A stretch of 64,000 nt of DNA. It comes from Micromonospora sp. M71_S20. Lineage in GTDB: Bacteria; Actinomycetota; Actinomycetes; Mycobacteriales; Micromonosporaceae. Below are positions 24,801 through 31,940 of the stretch, piece after piece. The notes below the pieces were generated by a model, which was given only the letters and a program-made list of their open reading frames with translations, searched no databases and had not been told where the DNA came from. The position numbers were made by a program, and so were the translations under genes. The DNA is taken from positions 496,001 through 560,000 of the forward strand of contig NZ_RCCV01000001.1 in assembly GCF_003664255.1 (NCBI RefSeq), in the 5' to 3' direction. Positions within the stretch are counted from its first letter, which is position 1. The number at the start of each line of letters is the position of its first letter.

Positions 24801-25940
24801 ATGTCCATTTACACGCACGGCGGCGACCTCGCCGCGTATGTGATCGTCGCGGGTGAGGGGAACGCCCTCACCCTCGGCGCGGGCGCGGCCCTCGACGCGT
24901 GGAACACCCGCACGGGCGGCGAGCAACTGACCGACCTAACCGCGCTCGACGGCGCCCCGCTCGCGGCTATCGTCTCCTCGGACGGGACGGACGGCTTCGC
25001 GCCGGGTCAGATCGCCCCGTACAAGGCCCCGTTGCCGGCTGTATGGCTCGGCGAGGCGGGGAACCCGGCCGCCCCGCGCGTCCTGTCCCTGACCGTCGAC
25101 ATGCCGGACCTGATCTCGCAGGTAGGCCAGGCCGCGACCGACGCCCAGCGCGCCGCCGAGGCTGCCGCCGCGTCCGCCGCCGAGCTGGCCGCGAGTTCGT
25201 CCGTGGACGGTCACGAGGCCGCCGCCGACCCGCACCCGCAGTACCTCACCCCCGAGCGCGGCGACGGCCGCTACCTGGCCGCGAAGCCGCCGCCGTCCGC
25301 CCCGCTGACCGAGGCCCGCGAGGTCTTCGACTTCACCTCGACGCCGGCCAGCTCGGACGCGGACATGCGTCAGGTCTACGTGACGCACAACGGCGTCCGC
25401 CGGTTGGTGGCGTGGCTGAACGAGAGGGGATACTACCGGGCCGAACAGGTCTCGGGTGCCCTGTACGACGCCCCGCTTGTGTCGATCACGGCGCACAACG
25501 GCACCGGCCGCGCCCTTCAGATTCAGCAGCGGGGCGCGGACAACGTCCGGCGCGACGTCGGCGGGATCGACAAGGACGGCCGGGTCGTGACGACCGATCA
25601 GGCGTGGGTGGCCCCCGCCGCCGTCGACCCGGGCGCCACGGGGAAGTACGTCGCGAAGACCGGCGGGAGCCTCGACCCGCTCGGCGTCCGGTTCGACTCG
25701 AACGACATCGTCCGGATGCGGGGCCGCCTGACCTACACGGCGAGCACCGTAAGCGGCGAAGTGATGTTCACGCTTCCCGCCGGCTACGCACCGACGCGCG
25801 ACCGAATGCTGATCGCGCCGGTATCGAACGGCGCCGCGTCCACGATCGAAGTGATGACGACCGGCGCGGTCATCGTCCGCCGGCCGAACACCGGGGCCCC
25901 GTCGGACATCTCTTTCGACGACCTGACTTACCACCGCTGA
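24801..25940 (+). CDS. Tail fibre / receptor-binding protein
   Basis: A 379-residue protein from ATG 24801. An N-terminal baseplate-binding part of about 110 residues is followed by an Ala-rich coiled coil (ATDAQRAAEAAAASAAELAA) and the tail-fibre repeat motif DPHPQYLTPERGDGRYL. A beta-rich C-terminal domain (VRMRGRLTYTASTVSGEVMF) looks like a receptor-binding tip. It is the last gene before a terminator and the lysis cassette. The start overlaps an ATTTACACG variant site. Confidence 0.78.
   Translation: MSIYTHGGDLAAYVIVAGEGNALTLGAGAALDAWNTRTGGEQLTDLTALDGAPLAAIVSSDGTDGFAPGQIAPYKAPLPAVWLGEAGNPAAPRVLSLTVDMPDLISQVGQAATDAQRAAEAAAASAAELAASSSVDGHEAAADPHPQYLTPERGDGRYLAAKPPPSAPLTEAREVFDFTSTPASSDADMRQVYVTHNGVRRLVAWLNERGYYRAEQVSGALYDAPLVSITAHNGTGRALQIQQRGADNVRRDVGGIDKDGRVVTTDQAWVAPAAVDPGATGKYVAKTGGSLDPLGVRFDSNDIVRMRGRLTYTASTVSGEVMFTLPAGYAPTRDRMLIAPVSNGAASTIEVMTTGAVIVRRPNTGAPSDISFDDLTYHR
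24807..24815 (+). repeat. ATTTACACG variant site 11
   Basis: One mismatch from GTTTACACG, at codons 3-5 of the fibre gene. Confidence 0.45.
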
Positions 25941-25949
25941 CCGTTCCCG

Positions 25950-25988
25950 AGAAGGGGCGTCCCCACCGCCGGGGGCGCCCCTTCTCGC
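25950..25988 (+). terminator. Intrinsic terminator
   Basis: GAGAAGGGGCGTCCCC and its complement form a stem separating the tail genes from the lysis genes. Confidence 0.8.
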
Positions 25989-26008
25989 GTGCCCGGAAAG
26001 GAGGCCGC

Positions 26009-26962
26009 GTGACTGCGGCACCGAAAAACCTGAAGGCCGTCCGGACCCTTCTCCTCGACGCGTTCGAGGACTACGGACTTCACCCCCTGGCGGTCGGCAT
26101 CGTCGGCGACGCCGCGCACCGGGGCGGGTACCACTGCGGTTCGGACCGGGTCGTGAAGGGCGATTACAGCGTTCACGAGTCCGCCCGCGACCGCGCCGGC
26201 CTGTCGATCAACGCGAGCGCGCTCGACGTCGGTCAGTTCTACAAGGGCGGTCACAACCTGCGGACGTTCTCGCTGTGGTTGGTCGTGGAGTGTGCAGCCG
26301 GCGCCCCCGACACCCTCGACATTCGCGAGGTCATTTACTCGCCCGACGGCCGGACCGTGAAGCGTTGGGACCGCGAGGGGAAGCGGAAGTCGGGCGACCG
26401 CTCGCACCTGTCCCACACGCACATTTCGTTCTATCGGGACGCGACGAAGTCCGGGAAGGACTTGACGCCGCTCTTCCGCCGGTACCTGGCGCACGTCGAG
26501 GGGAAGCCGAAGCCGAAGCCGGCCCCGAAGCCCGCCCCCGTTTACACGCTCGGGTCGCGGACGCTGCGGCGCGGCTCGACCGGCGCGGACGTCCGCGAGC
26601 TTCAGGCCCTCTTGAACCGCCTCGGCGCGCGGCTGACCGTGGACGGCGACTACGGCCCGGCGACTGAGAACGCCGTGAAGGCCGTTCAGCGTCTCCGCTG
26701 GCTCGACCCGGACGGCATCGTCGGCCCGCTCACCCTGACCGCCCTGCGGACCGGCTTCGGTCGCCGCACGCTGCGGGCGGGGAACACGGGCGCCGACGTC
26801 GCCGAGCTTCAGCGTCAGCTCACCCGGCGCGGCTACAAGCTGACCGCTGACGGCGAGTACGGCCCGAAGACGAAGGCCGCCGTCCTCGCCTTCCAGAAGG
26901 CCCGCAAGCTGACCCGCGACGGGATCGCCGGCCGACAGACCATTACCGCTCTCCGGAAGTGA
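26009..26962 (+). CDS. Endolysin with two peptidoglycan-binding domains
   Basis: A 317-residue lysin from GTG 26009 after AAAGGAGG. The N-terminal 165 residues hold HRGGYHCGSDRV, SINASALDVG and SHLSHTHISF. The last is the His-x-His end of an M15/VanY-like zinc peptidase fold, though the match is partial. A KPKPKPAPKPAP linker leads to two PG_binding_1 repeats (RGSTGADVRELQALLNRLGA and AGNTGADVAELQRQLTRRGY). It should cut the host peptidoglycan at lysis. Two membrane genes follow. Confidence 0.82.
   Translation: MTAAPKNLKAVRTLLLDAFEDYGLHPLAVGIVGDAAHRGGYHCGSDRVVKGDYSVHESARDRAGLSINASALDVGQFYKGGHNLRTFSLWLVVECAAGAPDTLDIREVIYSPDGRTVKRWDREGKRKSGDRSHLSHTHISFYRDATKSGKDLTPLFRRYLAHVEGKPKPKPAPKPAPVYTLGSRTLRRGSTGADVRELQALLNRLGARLTVDGDYGPATENAVKAVQRLRWLDPDGIVGPLTLTALRTGFGRRTLRAGNTGADVAELQRQLTRRGYKLTADGEYGPKTKAAVLAFQKARKLTRDGIAGRQTITALRK
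26540..26548 (+). repeat. GTTTACACG site 12 (inside CDS)
   Basis: Exact copy in the lysin linker, read as Val-Tyr-Thr. Confidence 0.7.
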
Positions 26963-26969
26963 CCCCACC

Positions 26970-27311
26970 GTGACCATGCACGTAACCGCGACGTCCGAGG
27001 GCGCCCCCGCCGTCACCACGGACGGCACCGCGTCAATGCTGATCATCCTCGCCCGGCTGGAAGGGAAGGTCGACGTCGTGACCGCCCAGCACGGCGCGCA
27101 GCTCGACGAGCACGCCCGCCGGCTGAACGACGTCGAGCTTCGCCTTCGCGCCGAGGAGGCCCGCCCGGCGACCGCGCCCGAGGTCGACACCCGCCTTCGC
27201 GCCGTCGAGGCCCGCCCGGTCGTCACGCCGAAGGCCGTATGGGCGGCGGTCGCCACCCTCGGCGGTCTGCTCTTCGGCGCGGTCGGCCTCGCCGACAAGT
27301 TGCTCTCCTGA
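26970..27311 (+). CDS. Coiled-coil membrane protein of the lysis cassette
   Basis: A 113-residue protein from GTG 26970. A long heptad-rich segment (ILARLEGKVDVVTAQHGAQL, then LNDVELRLRAEEAR) ends in one membrane helix (VWAAVATLGGLLFGAVGLAD). One-segment proteins with a coiled coil next to the endolysin are common in actinophages, and they act as holin partners or antiholins. Confidence 0.65.
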   Translation: MTMHVTATSEGAPAVTTDGTASMLIILARLEGKVDVVTAQHGAQLDEHARRLNDVELRLRAEEARPATAPEVDTRLRAVEARPVVTPKAVWAAVATLGGLLFGAVGLADKLLS

Positions 27312-27369
27312 CCGCCCGGCACGCCCGCCACGCCCGCCTGCACGCCCGCCCCGCCCGAGAGGTACGCCC

Positions 27370-27687
27370 GTGAACCGTCAGCCCCTCATGAACCGCGCCC
27401 TGATCGTCGCCGCGCTCGCCCTGGCGTACGTCGGCCTGTCCCGCTTCGGCGTCGAGGTCCCGCCCGACGTGAAGGACGCCGTCGAGGACTTCGCCCTGAT
27501 CGCCGTCCCGCTCGCCGTGGCGTATTGGGGGCGGCGCCACGTCACGCCCTCGGCGGACCCGCAGGACGCCAACGGAACGCCCCTGGTCCCGGCCGAAGCC
27601 GCAGCTAGCGAGCCGGATGGCGGGGCCGGGGCGGGGTCCTACTCGCCCGAGGCGGGCGACGAAACCGCCTTCCTGCCGCGTCTCTGA
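27370..27687 (+). CDS. Probable holin
   Basis: A 105-residue protein from GTG 27370 with two hydrophobic segments (ALIVAALALAYVGLSRFGV and FALIAVPLAVAYWG) separated by an acidic stretch, and a hydrophilic tail. Size, topology and position after the endolysin fit a holin that permeabilises the membrane at lysis. A terminator follows. Confidence 0.7.
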   Translation: MNRQPLMNRALIVAALALAYVGLSRFGVEVPPDVKDAVEDFALIAVPLAVAYWGRRHVTPSADPQDANGTPLVPAEAAASEPDGGAGAGSYSPEAGDETAFLPRL

Positions 27688-27702
27688 CGCCCGCCGCCCG
27701 CC

Positions 27703-27745
27703 ACCGCCCCGCCCCTCGGGCCCGTCCCGGAGGGCGGGGCGTTTC
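27703..27745 (+). terminator. Intrinsic terminator ending the late operon
   Basis: CCGCCCCGCCCCTCGGG and a near complement form a GC stem followed by GTTTCGG. Confidence 0.75.
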
Positions 27746-27998
27746 GGCGTTTCCGGGGCGGACGCCCGGCACGCCCGGGGCGACGCCCGAGGACGTCAGG
27801 CGGGACGCCGGGCGCACGCCCGAGGTCGCCCGGGAGCGTTCCGCGGAATTTGGGCGGGACGCCTGACGGACGCCCGGGACCGCCGGGCGTAACCCCCGGT
27901 CGCCCGGCGTCGTTGGGCGGGGCGATGGGCGGCGTCAGCGAGCGGCGTCCTCGGACAGGCGGCCCCCGTTTACCGGCGGGGGCCGTTTCCGGGCGGGG

Positions 27999-28027
27999 TT
28001 GCGTTGAACGTTCAACGCGAGTACCGT
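27999..28027 (+). promoter_or_regulatory. Composite promoter-operator (CIR in the spacer)
   Basis: TTGCGT, 17 bp, TACCGT. The perfect palindrome GCGTTGAACGTTCAACGC at 28001-28018 overlaps the -35 and fills the spacer. A reverse GTTTACACG follows at 28032-28040. Confidence 0.75.
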
Positions 28028-28031
28028 CAGG

Positions 28032-28040
28032 CGTGTAAAC
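28032..28040 (-). repeat. GTTTACACG site 13 (reverse)
   Basis: Exact minus-strand copy just downstream of the composite promoter, near the expected transcription start. Confidence 0.75.
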
Positions 28041-28065
28041 AACCGCACCGCCTGAAGGAGTCGAG

Positions 28066-28425
28066 ATGACTGCCACGACCGCCACCGCCGCCCACGCCAT
28101 CGCCTACCGGATCGCCCAGGCTGGAACCACCCCGGGCCACATGAAGACCTTCGTTCAGCCCGACGGCACGCTTCGTATCGTGGCTAAGAGCGTGGCCGCC
28201 GCCCGCGTGGTGATGGACCGGGCCTTCCGGGCGACCGGCCTCAGCGAGACCGACCTTCCCGAGTTCGAGGTTCGGATCTGGCGGACGGGGCACGTCCTTC
28301 GGTTCCCGACGACCCTCCCCGTGTGGGACGTCGCGCGCCGGGTCTACGTAAACCCTCTGACCGGCGAGGCGTGGCCGGCAGGGCTGCGGCTCGACCGGCG
28401 AACCGGGGCGATCGTCGCCCGCTGA
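28066..28425 (+). CDS. Hypothetical early protein
   Basis: A 119-residue protein from ATG 28066, the only gene between the composite promoter and a terminator. It has a helical N-terminus (AAHAIAYRIAQAGTTPGHMK) and a beta-rich rest (GTLRIVAKSVAAARVVMDRA, FEVRIWRTGHVLRFP). No family recognised. Its control by a full CIR makes it a candidate lysogeny-repressed gene. Confidence 0.6.
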   Translation: MTATTATAAHAIAYRIAQAGTTPGHMKTFVQPDGTLRIVAKSVAAARVVMDRAFRATGLSETDLPEFEVRIWRTGHVLRFPTTLPVWDVARRVYVNPLTGEAWPAGLRLDRRTGAIVAR

Positions 28426-28440
28426 CCGCCCCCACCCCCC

Positions 28441-28470
28441 GAGACCCCCGGCCCGCCGCCGGGGGTCTTC
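28441..28470 (+). terminator. Intrinsic terminator
   Basis: AGACCCCCGGCCCG and its complement form a stem followed by CTTCGCTTTT. Confidence 0.85.
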
Positions 28471-28479
28471 GCTTTTCCC

Positions 28480-28507
28480 TGAACACCTTCGCGGCCACTG
28501 GCCGACT
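28480..28507 (+). promoter_or_regulatory. Phage promoter-like element P3
   Basis: TGAACA-N13-TGGCCGACT, 38 nt upstream of the start at 28545, directly after a terminator. The leader has a CCTGTC/GACAGG hairpin next to GGAGGAGG. Confidence 0.7.
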
Positions 28508-28544
28508 CCTCCCCTGTCCGAAACCCCGACAGGAGGAGGCCCCC

Positions 28545-28955
28545 GTGTCTCTCAGCTATCACGACGTCTACGGCTCGCCGTGGGTGGACGACCAGTCGCG
28601 GACCCGCGCCCGGTTGGCATCCGAACGCCTGATGGCCCGCCCCCGGCAGTACGAGATCGCCCGCGACGCCTCGCCGACCGAAACGATCGCCCTGGCGAAG
28701 CTTGTCCTCGCCGACGCGGGCGTGAAGGCCGAAGTCGTCCGGAAGTCGCCGACGTGGCGCCCGGGTGACGTCGTGGTCGTCTTCTACGGCCCGCACCGCA
28801 CCCCGTACACCTACGTCCGAGGCCGCGAGACCTGGCCGACCGACGAGGGCCGTCAGCCGAAGACGGACGAGTTCATGACCGCCCAGCTCGACGCGGGCCG
28901 GCTGAAGCCGGTCCTTCAGTCCGGCGGCGAGCCGTTCGACGGGGGGCGTCTGTGA
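28545..28955 (+). CDS. Hypothetical early protein
   Basis: A 136-residue protein from GTG 28545. It has a helical N-terminal part (SRTRARLASERLMARPRQYE) and a beta segment (VVVVFYGPHRTPYTYVRGRE). It is coupled to the dNMP kinase gene by a 4-nt overlap (GTGA). Function unknown. Confidence 0.6.
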   Translation: MSLSYHDVYGSPWVDDQSRTRARLASERLMARPRQYEIARDASPTETIALAKLVLADAGVKAEVVRKSPTWRPGDVVVVFYGPHRTPYTYVRGRETWPTDEGRQPKTDEFMTAQLDAGRLKPVLQSGGEPFDGGRL

Positions 28956-29599
28956 CCGCCACCTTCGACCGCGCGGCCGACGACCTGGCGGCCCTGATCG
29001 ACGAGGTCTTCCCGCCCCGCGAGGGTTGGCGTCCGATCGACACCCCGAAGCGCCCGCCTCTGGTCGGCGTCATGGGCCGGGCCCGTGCCGGGAAGGACAC
29101 GGTCGCCGGTCGCCTGGTCGAGCGGTACGGCTTCCGGCGCTATGGCTTCGCGGACGCCCTGAAGGAGGCGGCGCTGATCGCGAACCCGATTGTGACCCCT
29201 GTGGACACCGTCGGCGGGTCGCTGCGGCTGTCCGACGTGGTCTCGGCGGTCGGCTGGGAGTCGGCGAAGGAGCATCGCGAGGTCCGGCGCACGCTGCAAC
29301 AGTTCGGCGTGGGCATCCGCCACCTTCAGCCCGATTTCTGGGTCCGCGTCGTCATGGACGAGGTCGCCCACCGGCCCGGCCCGGTCGTGATCCCGGACGT
29401 GCGCTTCCCGAATGAGGCTGCGGAGATCCGCCAGGAAGGCGGCATACTGATTCGGGTGACCAGGCCCGGACAGGACGAGAGCGATCAACACGTCAGCGAG
29501 ACGGCGCTTTCGGACGTTCGGGCGGATCATGAGCTGGCGAACGACGCGGACCTTCACTCTCTGCTTAACAAGGTTGACACCCTCGCGCTCAGCCTGTAA
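28952..29599 (+). CDS. Deoxynucleoside monophosphate kinase
   Basis: A 215-residue P-loop kinase from GTG 28952. GVMGRARAGKDTVAGRLVER near residues 38-58 is the P-loop, and YGFADALKEAALIANP is the nucleoside-binding part. WESAKEHREVRRTLQQFGVG, VVIPDVRFPNEAAEIRQEGG and a C-terminal HELAND complete the pattern of phage dNMP kinases. It supplies dNDPs for phage DNA synthesis. The following hairpin terminator ends the operon. Confidence 0.88.
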   Translation: MTATFDRAADDLAALIDEVFPPREGWRPIDTPKRPPLVGVMGRARAGKDTVAGRLVERYGFRRYGFADALKEAALIANPIVTPVDTVGGSLRLSDVVSAVGWESAKEHREVRRTLQQFGVGIRHLQPDFWVRVVMDEVAHRPGPVVIPDVRFPNEAAEIRQEGGILIRVTRPGQDESDQHVSETALSDVRADHELANDADLHSLLNKVDTLALSL

Positions 29600-29617
29600 G
29601 GAATCCCACCCCTGACT

Positions 29618-29668
29618 AGGCCCCTGCCTGCGGTCGGCTATACGCTGATCGCCGGCAGGGGCCTTTTG
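29618..29668 (+). terminator. Intrinsic terminator
   Basis: AGGCCCCTGCC and GGCAGGGGCCT form the stem, followed by TTTT. Confidence 0.8.
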
Positions 29669-29670
29669 GC

Positions 29671-29679
29671 GTTTACACG
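29671..29679 (+). repeat. GTTTACACG site 14
   Basis: Exact copy between the terminator and the leaderless regulator promoter. Confidence 0.8.
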
Positions 29680-29732
29680 CCACCGCGTCCGCGCCGTCGC
29701 GATTCTTAAGACAGGGTTAAGACAACGGGTTA

Positions 29733-29759
29733 GCGTGAAACGTTCAACGCGTCTACGCT
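29733..29759 (+). promoter_or_regulatory. CIR-bearing leaderless promoter
   Basis: GCGTGAAACGTTCAACGC at 29733-29750 is a one-base variant of the palindrome, followed by a -10-like TACGCT at 29754. Six bases later comes the ATG at 29766, so transcription probably starts at the start codon. Confidence 0.65.
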
Positions 29760-29765
29760 GACCGG

Positions 29766-30386
29766 ATGACCGTGACGACAGAGGCGGACCTGATGACGGC
29801 CACTAAGGACGAGTTGGGCGCGGCGCTTGTGAAGGCGCTTCGCGCCCTGCGGCGGGTGGGCGACAACCGAGAACGACGCACTGAGCTTTATCGACAGGTC
29901 GCGGACGCTTCGGTTGACCTACGCGAGCACTTCCTTACCCCGGACACGGGCGAGCCGGACTGGGCCGGTCGGTCGTGGGCTTATCGCGAGTACGTCCGGG
30001 ACCGCTACAGCGAAGCCGGGGTCAGCAAAGACGAAGCCCGATCAATTCAGGCATCGGTCCGCTACCACGTGTCGACGCGCGTCCGTCAGCGGCTCACCCC
30101 CGAGGAGGTCGAAGACCTGGGCCTGCGCGCCGAGAACATCGCGCAGCGAGCACAGGCGACCCGGGCAGTCAACAGCGCTCTTCTATCTTCGCTGGGAGCG
30201 GGGACCCCGGACGAGAACAACCCTGACGTCAGCCGGGCGCTAGCCGGCGCGTTCGTGGTCCTTCAGCGGATCACGCCGGCCGAGGTCGCGGCGCTCGACG
30301 GCCAGGGGCGCTCGCAGGCGCGGGCGGTGCTGGGCCGTCTGCTCGCGCACGCCGAGGAGCTTCACGCGGCGGTCGCGCCGGAGTGA
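29766..30386 (+). CDS. Candidate phage regulator (possible immunity repressor), leaderless
   Basis: A 206-residue soluble helical protein from ATG 29766. The central part (YSEAGVSKDEARSIQASVRY, HVSTRVRQRLTPEEVEDLGL) could be a DNA-binding helical bundle, but I cannot assign a family. Three features suggest a repressor: the gene stands alone between terminator-like structures, its own promoter carries a CIR, and the predicted message is leaderless as in several phage repressors. The stop codon falls inside the second 109-bp repeat. The known phiC31 repressor is much larger, so this would be a different protein with a similar job; that is inference. Confidence 0.5.
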   Translation: MTVTTEADLMTATKDELGAALVKALRALRRVGDNRERRTELYRQVADASVDLREHFLTPDTGEPDWAGRSWAYREYVRDRYSEAGVSKDEARSIQASVRYHVSTRVRQRLTPEEVEDLGLRAENIAQRAQATRAVNSALLSSLGAGTPDENNPDVSRALAGAFVVLQRITPAEVAALDGQGRSQARAVLGRLLAHAEELHAAVAPE

Positions 30387-30491
30387 CGAAGTGACCCCCG
30401 TTTCGTCACTTCCCTATTACTTCTTCTAGAGGAGGAGGAGAAGAGCTAGAAGAGGAATATAGAAGTGACGAAACGTCCGTCACTTCGTCAC
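30383..30491. repeat. 109-bp repeat, copy 2, with long imperfect hairpin
   Basis: Nearly identical to 923-1031, 29.4 kb away. It starts at the stop codon of the candidate regulator and ends in a TCGTCAC repeat. It may terminate that gene or bind a protein. Confidence 0.75.
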
Positions 30492-30556
30492 CCCCGCTCC
30501 CGCACCGCCCGCTAGGCCGCGTCCCCGGCCCGGCGGGCGTTTCGCATTTCCGCAGG

Positions 30557-30584
30557 TGAACAGGGCGCCCCCGCCTGGCCGACT
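30557..30584 (+). promoter_or_regulatory. Phage promoter-like element P4
   Basis: TGAACA-N13-TGGCCGACT, 41 nt upstream of the start at 30625. The leader can form CCTATG/CATAGG immediately before GGAGG. Confidence 0.7.
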
Positions 30585-30624
30585 AAGCCTATGTCCGCTT
30601 TTGCAGGCATAGGAGGCCCAGCGC

Positions 30625-31446
30625 GTGACTACGCCCAAAATCAATACCATTAGCCGGGGAGGGTCCCGGTTTTACGTCAATCCGGAGACCGGCGAGAAGG
30701 CCCCCGGCGTGACGTCGATTCTCGGGATGCTCCCGAAGCCCTTCCTTCAGCATTGGGCGGCAAAGGTCGTCGCGACCTACGCCGTCGAAAACCTGGGGGA
30801 CATCGTCGGAATTGCCCTACGGGGTGACAAACAAGGCGCGATCGACTACCTGAAGGGGTCCCCGCGCCGCGACACCGCGAAGGCCGCCGAGACCGGGTCC
30901 GCCGTCCACGACCTCTTCGAGAAGATGGCGAAGGGTGAGCCCGTCGGCCGCGTGCACCCGGAGTACCGCGTGTTCCTCGACCACTTCGAGGAGTTCCTGA
31001 AGGAGTTCTCCCCGGAGTTCGTTTTTCTCGAAGAGACCGTCTGGTCCGAGACGTGGGACTACGCCGGCAGCTTCGACGCCTACGCGATCATCGACGGCGA
31101 AAAGGTCTTCCTCGACTGGAAGACCACCCGCAGCGGCGTACACCCCGAGGTCGCCCTTCAGCTCGCCGCGTACCGGCACGCCGATTACATCATCCGGCCC
31201 GACGGTAGCCGCGTGCCGCAGCCGCCCTCGACCGGCGGCGGGGTGCTTCACGTTCGGCCCGAGGGCTGGTCGTTCGTGCCCGTGAAGTCCGACCCCGATG
31301 TGTTCGAGGCGTTCAAGGTTCTCCGTCAGGTCTTCGATTGGGACCGGATTACGAAGGACACCGTCATCGGTAACCCGATCAACCGGGCGCCGGGGTCGGG
31401 CCTGACCGTGAAGCGCACCGCCGCCCCTCGGCGGGCCGCCGCGTGA
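30625..31446 (+). CDS. RecB/Cas4-like PD-(D/E)XK exonuclease
   Basis: A 273-residue nuclease from GTG 30625. The motifs are in order: ETGSAVHDLFE (first helix), YAGSFDAYA (catalytic Asp), VFLDWKTTRS (D-x-K) and ALQLAAYRHA (Q-x3-Y). These are the RecB-nuclease signatures found in phage recombination exonucleases. No paired RecT-like annealing protein is obvious; the next genes are a LAGLIDADG ORF and the directionality factor. It probably works in recombination-dependent replication. Confidence 0.85.
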   Translation: MTTPKINTISRGGSRFYVNPETGEKAPGVTSILGMLPKPFLQHWAAKVVATYAVENLGDIVGIALRGDKQGAIDYLKGSPRRDTAKAAETGSAVHDLFEKMAKGEPVGRVHPEYRVFLDHFEEFLKEFSPEFVFLEETVWSETWDYAGSFDAYAIIDGEKVFLDWKTTRSGVHPEVALQLAAYRHADYIIRPDGSRVPQPPSTGGGVLHVRPEGWSFVPVKSDPDVFEAFKVLRQVFDWDRITKDTVIGNPINRAPGSGLTVKRTAAPRRAAA

Positions 31447-31808
31447 TCGCCACCGCGACCCGCGACGACGTGATCTGGCTCGCCGGCCTCCTCGAAGGCG
31501 AAGGGGCCTTCGACCTTCAGCGGGGCCGGTACCCGCGCGTTCGCGTTGCGATGACCGACCGGGACGTCATCGGCCGCGCCGCGACCCTGTTCGGGGTTTC
31601 GGTCCGGCTGTCGCTGAAGCCGGCGCCGCACAAGGCCATGTGGCACGCGGAGTGCCAGGGCCCGAAGGCCGAGGCCGTCATGAGGTCGATCCTCCCGCAC
31701 ATGGGCGCCCGCCGGTCGGCCCGCATCGCCGAGATCCTGGGCCACGCCCCGAAGACCGACAAGGCCCCGCCGTCGATCTCCCGCCCGCCCGGCCTGCCGC
31801 TCGCCTGA
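31443..31808 (+). CDS. LAGLIDADG-type homing endonuclease-like protein
   Basis: A 121-residue protein from GTG 31443, overlapping the exonuclease stop. WLAGLLEGEGAFDLQRGRYP near residues 12-31 is one LAGLIDADG helix with its acidic residue and first strand. VRVAMTDRDVIGRAATLFGV and a later YMARRS-like region (MGARRSARIAEILG) complete a single-motif half. A single-motif protein would act as a homodimer. It may be a free-standing homing endonuclease or a domesticated one, since no intron or intein is visible around it. Confidence 0.7.
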   Translation: MIATATRDDVIWLAGLLEGEGAFDLQRGRYPRVRVAMTDRDVIGRAATLFGVSVRLSLKPAPHKAMWHAECQGPKAEAVMRSILPHMGARRSARIAEILGHAPKTDKAPPSISRPPGLPLA

Positions 31809-31833
31809 ACAGGGCGAACACCCCTGGCCGACT
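31806..31833 (+). promoter_or_regulatory. Phage promoter-like element P5
   Basis: TGAACA-N13-TGGCCGACT, starting within the stop codon of the LAGLIDADG gene, 108 nt upstream of the directionality-factor start. Confidence 0.7.
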
Positions 31834-31940
31834 TACCCACTGTCAGAACCGCAGCGCGGGGCGGGGCCTTGAACGCCGCCCAGCTCAAACGACCCGGCTT
31901 AGCAGGGTGCCCGCGCTCGACAACGGAAGGAGGCCCGTAC

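Larger units (their letters stand above)
27688..28065. other. 378-bp gene-free region with GACGCC-rich repeats
   Basis: It contains a terminator (27703-27745), a stretch of irregular repeats built on GACGCCCG/CGGGACGCC (about 27755-27925), a composite promoter-operator (27999-28027) and a reverse GTTTACACG. It is the boundary between late and early genes. ORFs through it look like shadows. Confidence 0.6.

Noticed and set aside
27639..28100. Minus-strand ORF across the late/early boundary
   Set aside because: It runs through a terminator, repeats and the composite promoter, with no ribosome-binding site and no recognisable domain.
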